Origin: CAVPGH01 sp046726955
GTDB lineage: Bacteria > Acidobacteriota > Vicinamibacteria > Fen-336
Reading direction: 5' to 3'
Assembly (NCBI GenBank): GCA_046726955.1
Contig: JBKPBQ010000158.1
Location: 1 to 8,431, forward strand
Length of the DNA: 8,431 nucleotides
Of the stretch, positions 1 to 6,005 are shown one piece after another. The notes under the pieces were generated by a model. That model was not told the DNA's origin. It worked only from the letters and a program-made list of their open reading frames with translations, and searched no databases. Position 1 is the stretch's first letter; each line of letters starts with the position of its first letter. The position numbers and the translations under genes were made by a program.

Positions 1-357
1 GTGCTGAGCGACGTAGAGCGACAGCCCGAGCACCTGCACGGCCTCGCGCGCTTCGAGGGAATTCGCAGGCAGCTTGTCCACGACCGGCTTCAGGACCTCG
101 ACCGCGCGCACGGGGTCGTCGGCGTGGTAGTAGGCGACCCCCAGGGCCTGCGCGACGCGCGGATCGGTCGTGTCGAGCGCCTGCAGCTTGGCGATGGCGG
201 CCTTGGGTTGCCCGGCGTCGATGAGGGCGCGCGATTCACGAATGGGGTCGGGAGCAGGCGACGGGTCCTGCGCACCCGCCGTGGAGAGGCTTCCCAGCCC
301 AAGCCAGGCCACGAAGAGCCACGCCGCAGAGAAAGCGTCCCTCGAGCCAGTCCTCAT
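1..357 (-). CDS. Exported TPR-like protein, N-terminal 119 residues (3' end outside window)
   Basis: Reading leftward from the ATG at 357-355, the frame stays open to the window edge, giving 119 codons with no stop. Residues 1-29 look like a Sec signal peptide: an Arg-containing start (MRTGSRDAF), a hydrophobic core (WLFVAWLGLGSL) and an Ala-rich end (STAGAQ). The mature part begins with helical pairs of TPR type, for example IRESRALIDAGQPKAAIAKL near residues 39-58 and VAQALGVAYYHADDPVRAVE near 68-87. The ATG overlaps the TGA of the upstream propeller gene as ATGA, which supports both this start and translational coupling. TPR solenoids normally mediate protein-protein contacts; the partner here is unknown, though the adjacent exported propeller is the natural candidate. 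Repeat number and any C-terminal domain cannot be judged because most of the gene is missing. Confidence 0.8.
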   Translation of the reverse strand, partial: MRTGSRDAFSAAWLFVAWLGLGSLSTAGAQDPSPAPDPIRESRALIDAGQPKAAIAKLQALDTTDPRVAQALGVAYYHADDPVRAVEVLKPVVDKLPANSLEAREAVQVLGLSLYVAQH

Positions 358-2063
358 CGCCCGCCCAGCGCCTTCCCCGTTCCTTCCTTCAAGGCCAGGA
401 TCCGATCCACCGCGACATCGCGCCACTCTTCCTCGAGGCCGTTCGGCCAGCGCACTTCCAGGCGCTCCACGATCGTCGCGTCGGCGAGGCCGAAGTGTAC
501 ACGCAGGTCGTTCTGCGAGGCGTAGCTGCCGCCGCCGCGCACCTCCTGCGTCTGCACGACGCCGCCCGCAGAGGCACGCACTCGCGCGCCGATCGCGCTG
601 CGGTTGGACCGCGTTCCTTCGAGGGCGACGGTGAGCCAGTGGTTCGTCCCGCTCGTCTCGGTCAGGAAAAGATCGGGCGTGTCGTTGACGTTGTTGACGA
701 CGATGTCGATGTCGCCGTCGTTGTCCACGTCGCCGAACGCAGCGCCCCGGCCGGCCCTGGGCGTCGTCATGGGCTCGCCCAGGCGGTCGGTGACGTCCTC
801 GAAGCGCCCGTCGCGGCGGTTGCGGTAGACGATCTTGCGCTGCTTGTAGGCCGCCTCGGTCTTGAGCTGCGCCACCTCCGGGTAGACGTGGCCGTTCACG
901 AGGAAGAGGTCGAGCCAGCCGTCGTTCGCGAAGTCGACGAAAGCCGTCCCCCAGCCCAGCCAGCGCGTGTTGGTGCCGATCCCGCCCGCGAACGTGCGGT
1001 CCTCGCAGAAGCCCTCCCCGGTGTTGCGGTAGAGCGTCGAGGTGTCGCCGGCGAAGTTCGTCTTGAAGATGTCCATCGTCCCGTTGCGGTCGTAGTCGCC
1101 CACCGCGACTCCCATCCCCGCCTGGGGCTTGCCGTCCTGGCTGAACGCGCAGCCGCTCGTGATCGCCACGTCCGTGAACGTGCCGTCGTGATTGTTCCGG
1201 TAGAGGGCGGCGGGATTCGAGTCGTTGGCCACGTAGAGGTCGGTCCAGCCGTCGTCGTCGAAGTCGAGCGTGCTGACGCCGAGGCCGTAGGTGCCGCTCG
1301 CCTTCGTGATCCCCGCCGCGTCGGAGACGTCCTCGAACGTCCCGTCGCCCTTGTTCCGGTAGAGCACGTTCTTGCCGCCCGTGAGGCCGGGAGGCCCGCA
1401 GGCCACGGGTACGCCCTTGTAGCGGCAGAGCCCGGAGTCGGGAGTGGGCGTCGTCTTCAGGTCCATGTCGATGTAGTTCGCCACGAAGAGGTCGAGCCGG
1501 CCGTCGCGGTTGTAGTCGAGGAAGGCGCAGCCGGTCCCCCAGCGCGCCCGCGTGTTGCGCAGCCCCGCGCGGACCGTCACGTCCTCGAACGTCCCGTCGC
1601 CCCGGTTGTGGTAGAGGTGGTTCTGTCCCCAGTAGCTCACGAAGAGGTCGACGTGCCCGTCGTTGTCGTAGTCGCCGGCGCACGCGCCCTGTCCCCAGCC
1701 GCTCTCGGCGAGGCCCGCCTTCTTCGTGACGTCCTCGAACGTCCCGTCGCCCTTGTTGCGGTAGAGGTGGTTCGTGGGCTGCTGGCCCGGCGGGAACCCC
1801 TCGAGCGTCGTGCCGTTCACGAGGAAGATGTCGAGGCGGCCGTCCCCGTCGTAGTCGAGGAGCGCGACGCCGCAGCCGGTCGTCTCCAGCAGGTACTTGT
1901 TCGTCTCCCGGCCCCCGAACACGGTCACGGCGTCGAGGCCGGCCTCCCGAGCGGCGCTGCGAAACGAGAAGCCGAGATCCGGGTCGCCGGATCTCACGTT
2001 CCCGACGAGCGCCGCGACGCCGCTCACGGCGAGAAGAAGCACGACCGCGCGCAGCGCCCTCAA
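354..2063 (-). CDS. Exported CRTAC1-family protein: FG-GAP/VCBS beta-propeller with C-terminal ASPIC/UnbV domain
   Basis: The 569-residue product starts with a short signal peptide (RALRAVVLLLAVSGVAALV, residues 2-20). Seven FG-GAP/VCBS calcium-loop motifs of the form DxDxDGxxD follow, starting near residues 70, 131, 183, 267, 323, 377 and 445, which fits a seven-bladed propeller. Loops 5 and 6 (DYDRNGTMD, DFANDGWLD) are less canonical. Between motifs recurs a signature like LYRNKGDGTFEDVT, near residues 100, 150, 234, 288, 344 and 412. A Cys-bounded loop, CRYKGVPVACGPPGL (213-227), is typical of CRTAC1 relatives. Residues 474-561 match ASPIC/UnbV (GTRSNRSAIGARV, HFGL, VRWPNG). The start chosen is TTG 2063-2061, which overlaps the upstream TPR stop and gives a signal peptide. 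The frame is open further upstream to 3188, but that stretch is a shadow of the TPR gene. The family is usually secreted and its molecular function is poorly defined. Confidence 0.92.
   Translation of the reverse strand: MRALRAVVLLLAVSGVAALVGNVRSGDPDLGFSFRSAAREAGLDAVTVFGGRETNKYLLETTGCGVALLDYDGDGRLDIFLVNGTTLEGFPPGQQPTNHLYRNKGDGTFEDVTKKAGLAESGWGQGACAGDYDNDGHVDLFVSYWGQNHLYHNRGDGTFEDVTVRAGLRNTRARWGTGCAFLDYNRDGRLDLFVANYIDMDLKTTPTPDSGLCRYKGVPVACGPPGLTGGKNVLYRNKGDGTFEDVSDAAGITKASGTYGLGVSTLDFDDDGWTDLYVANDSNPAALYRNNHDGTFTDVAITSGCAFSQDGKPQAGMGVAVGDYDRNGTMDIFKTNFAGDTSTLYRNTGEGFCEDRTFAGGIGTNTRWLGWGTAFVDFANDGWLDLFLVNGHVYPEVAQLKTEAAYKQRKIVYRNRRDGRFEDVTDRLGEPMTTPRAGRGAAFGDVDNDGDIDIVVNNVNDTPDLFLTETSGTNHWLTVALEGTRSNRSAIGARVRASAGGVVQTQEVRGGGSYASQNDLRVHFGLADATIVERLEVRWPNGLEEEWRDVAVDRILALKEGTGKALGGR
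1327..1752 (-). repeat. Three identical 24-base direct repeats inside the propeller gene
   Basis: The same 24 bases (starting acgtcctcgaacgtcccgtc on the plus strand) occur at 1327-1350, 1579-1602 and 1729-1752. They encode the GDGTFEDV core that recurs between propeller blades. Copies two and three stay nearly identical over about 44 bases, differing at only a few positions. A weaker copy lies at about 793-830. They are coding repeats in an internally duplicated protein, not a mobile or CRISPR-type array: the spacings of 252 and 150 bases are unequal and the spacers are in-frame blade sequence. Confidence 0.8.
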
Positions 2064-3610
2064 GGCCGGCCTTCGTCGAGCGGCTTGAGGTGAGGCGCGA
2101 GACGGTGCGCCTCCGCGAACTGTCGCTGCGCCTCCACCCGCGCTCCCGAGGCCTGGAGGGCGAGCGCGAGCTGGTAGTGCGCTTCGGGATAGTCGGGAGC
2201 GAGGCGTACGGCTTCGCGGAAGCGCTCGATGGCCCCTGCCGTGTCCTTCTCCTTCATCCGCTGGAGACCCATCCCCACGGCGAACGTCGCCGCCTGGGCG
2301 TCCGCCTTCTTGCGGGTGAGCCGCTGCGCCTCCGCGAACGCGGCCGCCGCCTCGACGGGCTGCTTCTTCATCTGGAGGATCTGGCCCACGCTGAGGTGGG
2401 CCTCGGCCGAGGTCGGCTGGTAGCGGATCGTCTCCCGGAACTCGGCGAGCGCCTCGTCGATCTCGCCCGTCTGCTTGAGCACCGTCCCCAGCACGTAGTG
2501 GGCGTCGGCGTAGTCGGGCTTGCGGGCGATCGCCGCGCGCAGCAGGGGGATCGCCTCCGTCGGCCGACCCGTCTGCCAGAGCACGACCGCGAGCGTGTAC
2601 GGCGGCTCGGGAAGCGTCGCGTCGAGGGCCACGGCCTTCCGGAGCACGGCCTCCGCCCCCGCGAAGTCGTCCCTCTGCTTCAAGGCCATGCCGAGGTTGT
2701 ACAGCGACTCCGCGTCGGCGGGATCCGTCTCGGCCATCTCGCGATAGAGCGCCACCGCGCCTTCGAGGTCGCCCATCTGCATGAGCGCGCTTCCCAGGTT
2801 GTGGCGGGCGGTCGTGTACTCCGGGTGGTCCGCCGCGAGCTTGCGGAACGTGGCGAGTGCTTTCTCCGACTCGCCCTTCTGCAGCAGGGCGAGCCCGAGG
2901 CTGTTGGCCGCTTCCGCGTTCGACGGATCGAGGCGGGCGGCCGTGCCCAGGCAGGCGATCGCCGCGGGCAGGTCGCCCTGACGCTGCAGCGCGAGCCCGA
3001 GGCGGAGCTGCGCGGGGGCGAGGCGGGGGGCGAGCTTCACCGCCCGCCGCAGCGCGTCGATCGCGGCCGCGTCGTCTCCCTGCTGCTCGAGCACGAGGCC
3101 CAGGTAATAGCGCGCCTCGGCATGGGTCGGCCGGAGCTTCACCGCTTCGCGCAGCGGGACGAGCGCCTCCTCGGGCCTCTTCGTCCACCAGAGCGTCGCC
3201 CCCAGGTGGTACTGGGCGTCGAAGAGCCGCGGGTCGAGCCGCGCGGCCTCCGCGAACTCGCGGATCGCCTCCTCGGTGTCGCCTTGCTGGCCGAGCACGA
3301 AGCCTCGGCGGTCGTGGGCGCGGGCCATTCCCGGGGTGAGCCGGATGGCTTCCTCGTAGGACGCACGAGCCGCCGCCAGATCCTTCGCGTCCTCCTGGAT
3401 CGTCCCGAGGAGGAAGTGCGCCTCCGCGGAGGTGGGGTCGAGCTTCAGGACCTGCTCGAGCCGGCTCCGGGCCGCGTCGGGCTGGCCGGGCAGGAGCCGC
3501 CGGGCCTCGGCCAGGAGCTGCGGGACGGGCTGCGCCCGGGCGAGCGCCCCCGACGACAAGAGAAGAAGGAGGCTCGAAACGGGACCCGCGGTCCGGGGGC
3601 GCACGCGCAC
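2060..3610 (-). CDS. Exported tetratricopeptide-repeat solenoid protein (14 TPR units)
   Basis: This 516-residue protein has a signal peptide (residues 1-26: Arg-rich start, SSLLLLLSS core, predicted cleavage after ALARA) followed almost wholly by TPR units. In register, units begin at residues 27, 61, 95, 129, 163, 197, 231, 265, 299, 333, 367, 401, 435 and 474. All are 34 residues long except the thirteenth, which has 39 through a five-residue insertion. Only nine residues (LKPLDEGRP) follow. Typical unit features are visible: LG at helix A, GD in the turn, EA(I/L) in helix B and a closing DP. About seven to eight TPRs make one superhelical turn, so roughly two turns are expected. The start is GTG 3610; a second GTG at 3604 is possible. 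No strong Shine-Dalgarno is visible, only CGGGA just upstream. It is probably a periplasmic or surface scaffold. Its stop overlaps the propeller start. Confidence 0.9.
   Translation of the reverse strand: MRVRPRTAGPVSSLLLLLSSGALARAQPVPQLLAEARRLLPGQPDAARSRLEQVLKLDPTSAEAHFLLGTIQEDAKDLAAARASYEEAIRLTPGMARAHDRRGFVLGQQGDTEEAIREFAEAARLDPRLFDAQYHLGATLWWTKRPEEALVPLREAVKLRPTHAEARYYLGLVLEQQGDDAAAIDALRRAVKLAPRLAPAQLRLGLALQRQGDLPAAIACLGTAARLDPSNAEAANSLGLALLQKGESEKALATFRKLAADHPEYTTARHNLGSALMQMGDLEGAVALYREMAETDPADAESLYNLGMALKQRDDFAGAEAVLRKAVALDATLPEPPYTLAVVLWQTGRPTEAIPLLRAAIARKPDYADAHYVLGTVLKQTGEIDEALAEFRETIRYQPTSAEAHLSVGQILQMKKQPVEAAAAFAEAQRLTRKKADAQAATFAVGMGLQRMKEKDTAGAIERFREAVRLAPDYPEAHYQLALALQASGARVEAQRQFAEAHRLAPHLKPLDEGRP
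2070..2074 (-). promoter_or_regulatory. Ribosome-binding site supporting the TTG start of the propeller gene
   Basis: On the minus strand GAAGG lies six bases before TTG 2063-2061, inside the last codons of the TPR gene. With the TTGA stop/start overlap and the signal peptide that this start yields, it supports TTG as the initiator. In-frame GTG codons slightly downstream, inside the hydrophobic segment, would truncate the signal peptide. Confidence 0.5.
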
Positions 3611-3647
3611 GATTCCCGAACAGGCTATTGCGGCGGGAAGACGAGCG

Positions 3648-4196
3648 TCAAGCGCGCTGGCCGAGCCAGCTCTCGAAGAGGACGCGGGCCTTGGCCCCCT
3701 CGAAGCGTCGCCGCACGGCGTCGAGCACGCGGATGCGGACGCCGTCGCCCTTCGTCGGGTAGAGGCCGAGCCAGTACGGCACGTGGATCTCGCCGATCGC
3801 GCGGATCGCGCGCACGCTCGGCGCGTTGGCGCGGAAGAAGCCGCGCTGGAAGAGCAGCCGCCGCACCTTGTCCTCGAGCGCCGAGCGCGCCGGCTGCTCC
3901 TCGAGCTGGGCCTCCAGGCGGTTGCGGGTCTCGACGAGCACGAGGTCGGCGGCCGCCGGCGGCGTGTCGAAGCCGTAGAGGTCGAGCGTCCCCGTCACCG
4001 CCTCCAGGCCGAACCACCAGCGCGCCCCGCTCTTTCCCTTCGCGATCTCGACCTCGTAGAGGCGGAACGGCACGTAGGCTTCCGCGACCGCGCGGAGCCG
4101 ACGGCGCCCGGCCAGCCAGCGGCGGGCCCAGCCGCCCTCGAAGGCGGCCACCGCCTCTCCGCGCGTGACGTTCGGCTTCAGGCTCTGGATCGGCAC
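3648..4196 (-). CDS. Conserved-looking hypothetical protein with an internally repeated VP[FY]xL motif
   Basis: I do not recognise a named family for this 182-residue product. The GTG at 4196-4194 is chosen because it lies 10 bases after the symporter stop; the frame is open further upstream, but only by running through the symporter gene. There is no convincing signal peptide or membrane segment, so it is probably cytoplasmic. Residues 35-46 (RAVAEAYVPFRL) and 132-143 (RAIGEIHVPYWL) resemble each other. Each is followed by a basic/Gly stretch (IAKGKSGAR; YPTKGDGVR) and an L(E/D)AV motif, which suggests two copies of a small alpha/beta unit joined by a charged helix (about 86-120). The C-terminus is helical and basic (DAVRRRFEGAKARVLFESWL). 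The protein is rich in Arg and Trp. Its position suggests co-expression with the sugar symporter. Codon use and the clean frame make it a real gene; the function is unknown. Confidence 0.75.
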   Translation of the reverse strand: MPIQSLKPNVTRGEAVAAFEGGWARRWLAGRRRLRAVAEAYVPFRLYEVEIAKGKSGARWWFGLEAVTGTLDLYGFDTPPAAADLVLVETRNRLEAQLEEQPARSALEDKVRRLLFQRGFFRANAPSVRAIRAIGEIHVPYWLGLYPTKGDGVRIRVLDAVRRRFEGAKARVLFESWLGQRA

Positions 4197-4206
4197 GGCA
4201 CGTCGA

Positions 4207-5895
4207 CTACCGGAAGTAGATCCAGAGCCCGACCACGGTCGCCACCAGGAGCAAGCTGAAGGCCACGTTGAGCTGGTGCTCACGCCGCGTCTCGTGCGCC
4301 AGCTTCGGGCTCTCCCGCACCGGCGTCGCGTCCATCTTCTCGCCCACAGTGGCGAAGGTGAGCCCGGCGAGCTTCTTCCGGTCGGGAGCGGGACCCATCA
4401 GGCTCACCGCCACGAGGACGATCGAGCACACCACGAACATCAGGATCGCATAGTGCAGGAAGTTCATGTCGACGAGCCAACGGATGGCCGGGGACTCGAA
4501 CCGGCTCGTCTTGTCGAGCACCTCGCACACGAAGCGGACGGTCCCCAGCACGAAGCCCACGAGCAGCGACGAGATGGCACCGGTGCCGTTGAGGCGCGGC
4601 CAGAGGATCCCCAGGATGAAGCAGACGGCGATGGGAGGGCTCACGTAGGCCTGGACGCTCTGCAGGTAGATGTAGAGTTGCGAGCTCAAGAGGTGGATGA
4701 ACGGGACCCAGAGGATGCCCAGGACCACCATCACTCCCGTCGCGATCCGGCCGAAGTTGACGAGCTGCCGCTCGGTCGCCTCGGGACGCAGCCGCTTGTA
4801 GAAGTCGAGCGTGACCATCGTCGAGGCGGAGTTGAAGACCGAGCTCATGGCGCCCATGAGGGCCGCGAGGAGGGCGGCGATCATCAGTCCGACGAGGCCG
4901 GTGGGCAGGAGGTTCACGATCAGCGTCGGGTAGGCAATGTCGCCGTTCGTGACGTGGCCGTTCATCTTGGTGAACAGATCCGGGTAGAGCGCGACCGCGA
5001 TGAGCCCGGGGAGCACGAGCACGAACACGGGCAGGATCTTCAGGAAGCCGGCGAAGATCGTCCCCGCCTTGGCGTGGCCCTCGTCCTTCGCGGAGAGCAC
5101 GCGCTGGACGATCACCTGGTCCGTGCACCAGTACCAGATCCCGAGGATCGGCGCGCCCAGGAAGATCCCGGTCCAGGGGAACTCGGGGTGGTCGATCGGC
5201 TTCATCATGCTGAAGTAGTCCGCGGGCAACGCCGCCCGCAGGGCCTCGAAACCGCCCACCTTGTCGAGGCCGATCACGGTCAAGGCGATCGCCCCCGCGA
5301 GGAGGATCAGCGTCTGCACGAGGTCGGTGTAGATGACGGCGGCGAGCCCCCCGGCCACGGTGTAGATACCGGTCGCCACCACGAGCAGGACGGCCGCGGT
5401 CATGGGGTTCCAGCCGACCACGCGCTCGAGCACGATTGCCGCCGCGTAGAGGTGCACGGAGATCTTCGTGAAGATGTAGGCCAGGATCGAGATGCTGGCG
5501 AGGTAGATGCTGCACTGCCGGTTGAACCGCCGCTCCAGGAACTCGGGCATCGTGAAGACGTTGGAGCGGAGGTAGAAGGGCACGAACACCCAGCCCAGGA
5601 TCAACAGGATGAGGCAGGCGAGCCACTCGAAGTGGCCGACGGCGAGGCCCGACGTCGCTCCCGAGCCGGCGAGGCCGATGAAGTGCTCGGTCGAGATGTT
5701 CGAGACGAAGAGCGAAGCCCCGATCGCGAACCACCCCACGTGCCGGCTGGCCAGGAAGTAGTCTTCCGACGTGCGCTCCTTCTTGGAGAAGTAGAAGCCG
5801 ATCGAGAAGACGACCAGGAAGTAGACCACGATGATCGCGATGTCGAGGGGCTGCAGCGTGCGATGGGTGACGGCGGATGCCGCGGCGAAGAGCAT
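4207..5895 (-). CDS. SGLT-type solute:sodium symporter (SSS family), probable glucose/sugar importer
   Basis: The 562-residue inner-membrane protein has the LeuT-fold SSS pattern with about 13-14 hydrophobic segments; the first is near residues 18-36 and the last near 543-561. It is unusually close to animal SGLT1: WYWCTDQVIVQR (254-265) is identical to the human stretch from memory, and GGLAAVIYTD (182-191) and FNSAST (354-359) also match. Predicted sugar-site residues are kept by alignment to human SGLT1: N66 (N78), H71 (H83), E90 (E102), Y255/W256 (Y290/W291), K286 (K321) and Q412 (Q457). The sodium-2 serines S389, S392 and S393 instead align with A345, G348 and A349, so coupling may differ. 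ATG 5895 has an AGGAGG site four bases upstream. The gene is divergent from the GH31 glucosidase, which suits uptake of released glucose. Galactose, myo-inositol or another SLC5-type substrate is possible. Confidence 0.93.
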   Translation of the reverse strand: MLFAAASAVTHRTLQPLDIAIIVVYFLVVFSIGFYFSKKERTSEDYFLASRHVGWFAIGASLFVSNISTEHFIGLAGSGATSGLAVGHFEWLACLILLILGWVFVPFYLRSNVFTMPEFLERRFNRQCSIYLASISILAYIFTKISVHLYAAAIVLERVVGWNPMTAAVLLVVATGIYTVAGGLAAVIYTDLVQTLILLAGAIALTVIGLDKVGGFEALRAALPADYFSMMKPIDHPEFPWTGIFLGAPILGIWYWCTDQVIVQRVLSAKDEGHAKAGTIFAGFLKILPVFVLVLPGLIAVALYPDLFTKMNGHVTNGDIAYPTLIVNLLPTGLVGLMIAALLAALMGAMSSVFNSASTMVTLDFYKRLRPEATERQLVNFGRIATGVMVVLGILWVPFIHLLSSQLYIYLQSVQAYVSPPIAVCFILGILWPRLNGTGAISSLLVGFVLGTVRFVCEVLDKTSRFESPAIRWLVDMNFLHYAILMFVVCSIVLVAVSLMGPAPDRKKLAGLTFATVGEKMDATPVRESPKLAHETRREHQLNVAFSLLLVATVVGLWIYFR

Positions 5896-5899
5896 CGAG

Positions 5900-5905
5900 C
5901 CTCCT
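5900..5905 (-). promoter_or_regulatory. Strong Shine-Dalgarno of the symporter gene
   Basis: The minus strand reads AGGAGG, then four bases, then ATG 5895-5893. It is the best ribosome-binding site on the minus strand of the window and fixes the symporter start. Confidence 0.8.
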
Positions 5906-5933
5906 GGAGTTGGGAAGGGCGTATCGGGGGGGG

Positions 5934-5963
5934 ACTCTACATCACGTGGGCGGGCCGTCTCAA
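5934..5963 (-). promoter_or_regulatory. Candidate sigma-70-like promoter of the leftward (symporter) operon
   Basis: The minus strand carries TTGAGA (5963-5958; five of six match TTGACA), an 18-base spacer and TAGAGT (5939-5934; four of six match TATAAT). Transcription would start close to the C8 run (5933-5926), about 30-35 bases before the ATG. This comes from motif matching only, and promoter consensus is uncertain for the presumed phylum. Confidence 0.4.
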
Positions 5964-5975
5964 CGGTTGTTTGAG
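5959..5975. promoter_or_regulatory. Imperfect inverted repeat, possible operator
   Basis: CTCAA (5959-5963) and TTGAG (5971-5975) form five-base arms around seven bases. A second small palindrome, CAAC-G-GTTG, lies within it at 5961-5969. The repeat overlaps the candidate -35 of the symporter promoter and sits just upstream of the glucosidase, where a shared sugar-responsive repressor could bind. The arms are short enough to arise by chance. Confidence 0.25.
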
Positions 5976-5994
5976 GTCGGCGTAGAATCCGCCC

Positions 5995-5999
5995 GGAGG
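5995..5999 (+). promoter_or_regulatory. Shine-Dalgarno of the GH31 gene
   Basis: GGAGG is followed by six bases and ATG 6006, which fixes the glucosidase start at the codon that begins its signal peptide. Confidence 0.8.
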
Positions 6000-6005
6000 T
6001 TCCCC

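Larger units (their letters stand above)
5896..6005. other. Divergent intergenic region between symporter and glucosidase genes
   Basis: These 110 bases are the only sizeable non-coding stretch in the window and separate two head-to-head genes. They hold both ribosome-binding sites, a candidate leftward promoter, an imperfect inverted repeat, a CACGTG palindrome at 5943-5948 and a run of eight G at 5926-5933. No convincing rightward sigma-70 promoter is visible. The arrangement allows a single regulator to control both directions. Confidence 0.7.

Noticed and set aside
1327..1752. CRISPR-like or mobile repeat array
   Set aside because: The repeats are in-frame codons of propeller blades with unequal spacing and coding spacers.
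495..2093. 532-codon plus-strand open frame with repeated Val/Glu-rich segments
   Set aside because: It is antisense to the FG-GAP propeller. The apparent repeats are reverse complements of the calcium-loop codons.
2064..3188. N-terminal extension of the propeller protein to a 944-residue product
   Set aside because: The extra 375 residues are low-complexity Arg/Gly/Ala/Pro sequence in a shifted frame of the clear TPR gene on the same strand. The TTG at 2063 gives a signal peptide and a coupled start.
3611..3647. Terminator or promoter between the 182-residue gene and the TPR gene
   Set aside because: The 37 bases show no hairpin with a T run and no recognisable promoter elements.
2090..4168. 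692-codon plus-strand open frame
   Set aside because: It is antisense to the TPR and 182-residue genes. Its repeated pattern merely mirrors the TPR repeats.
4197..4283. Upstream extension of the 182-residue protein to a 211-residue product
   Set aside because: The added residues (MSTSSTWPSACSWW...) overlap the symporter C-terminal membrane helix in another frame and look non-coding. The GTG at 4196 lies just after the symporter stop.
4165..5985. 606-codon plus-strand open frame opposite the symporter
   Set aside because: Its composition (long His/Asp/Glu/Arg runs) is typical of the antisense of a hydrophobic membrane-protein gene. The opposite strand has an unmistakable SSS transporter with a good ribosome-binding site.
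5983..5988. TAGAAT as a -10 element for the GH31 gene
   Set aside because: There is no acceptable -35 at 16-18 bases upstream, and the start point would fall on the Shine-Dalgarno, leaving almost no leader.
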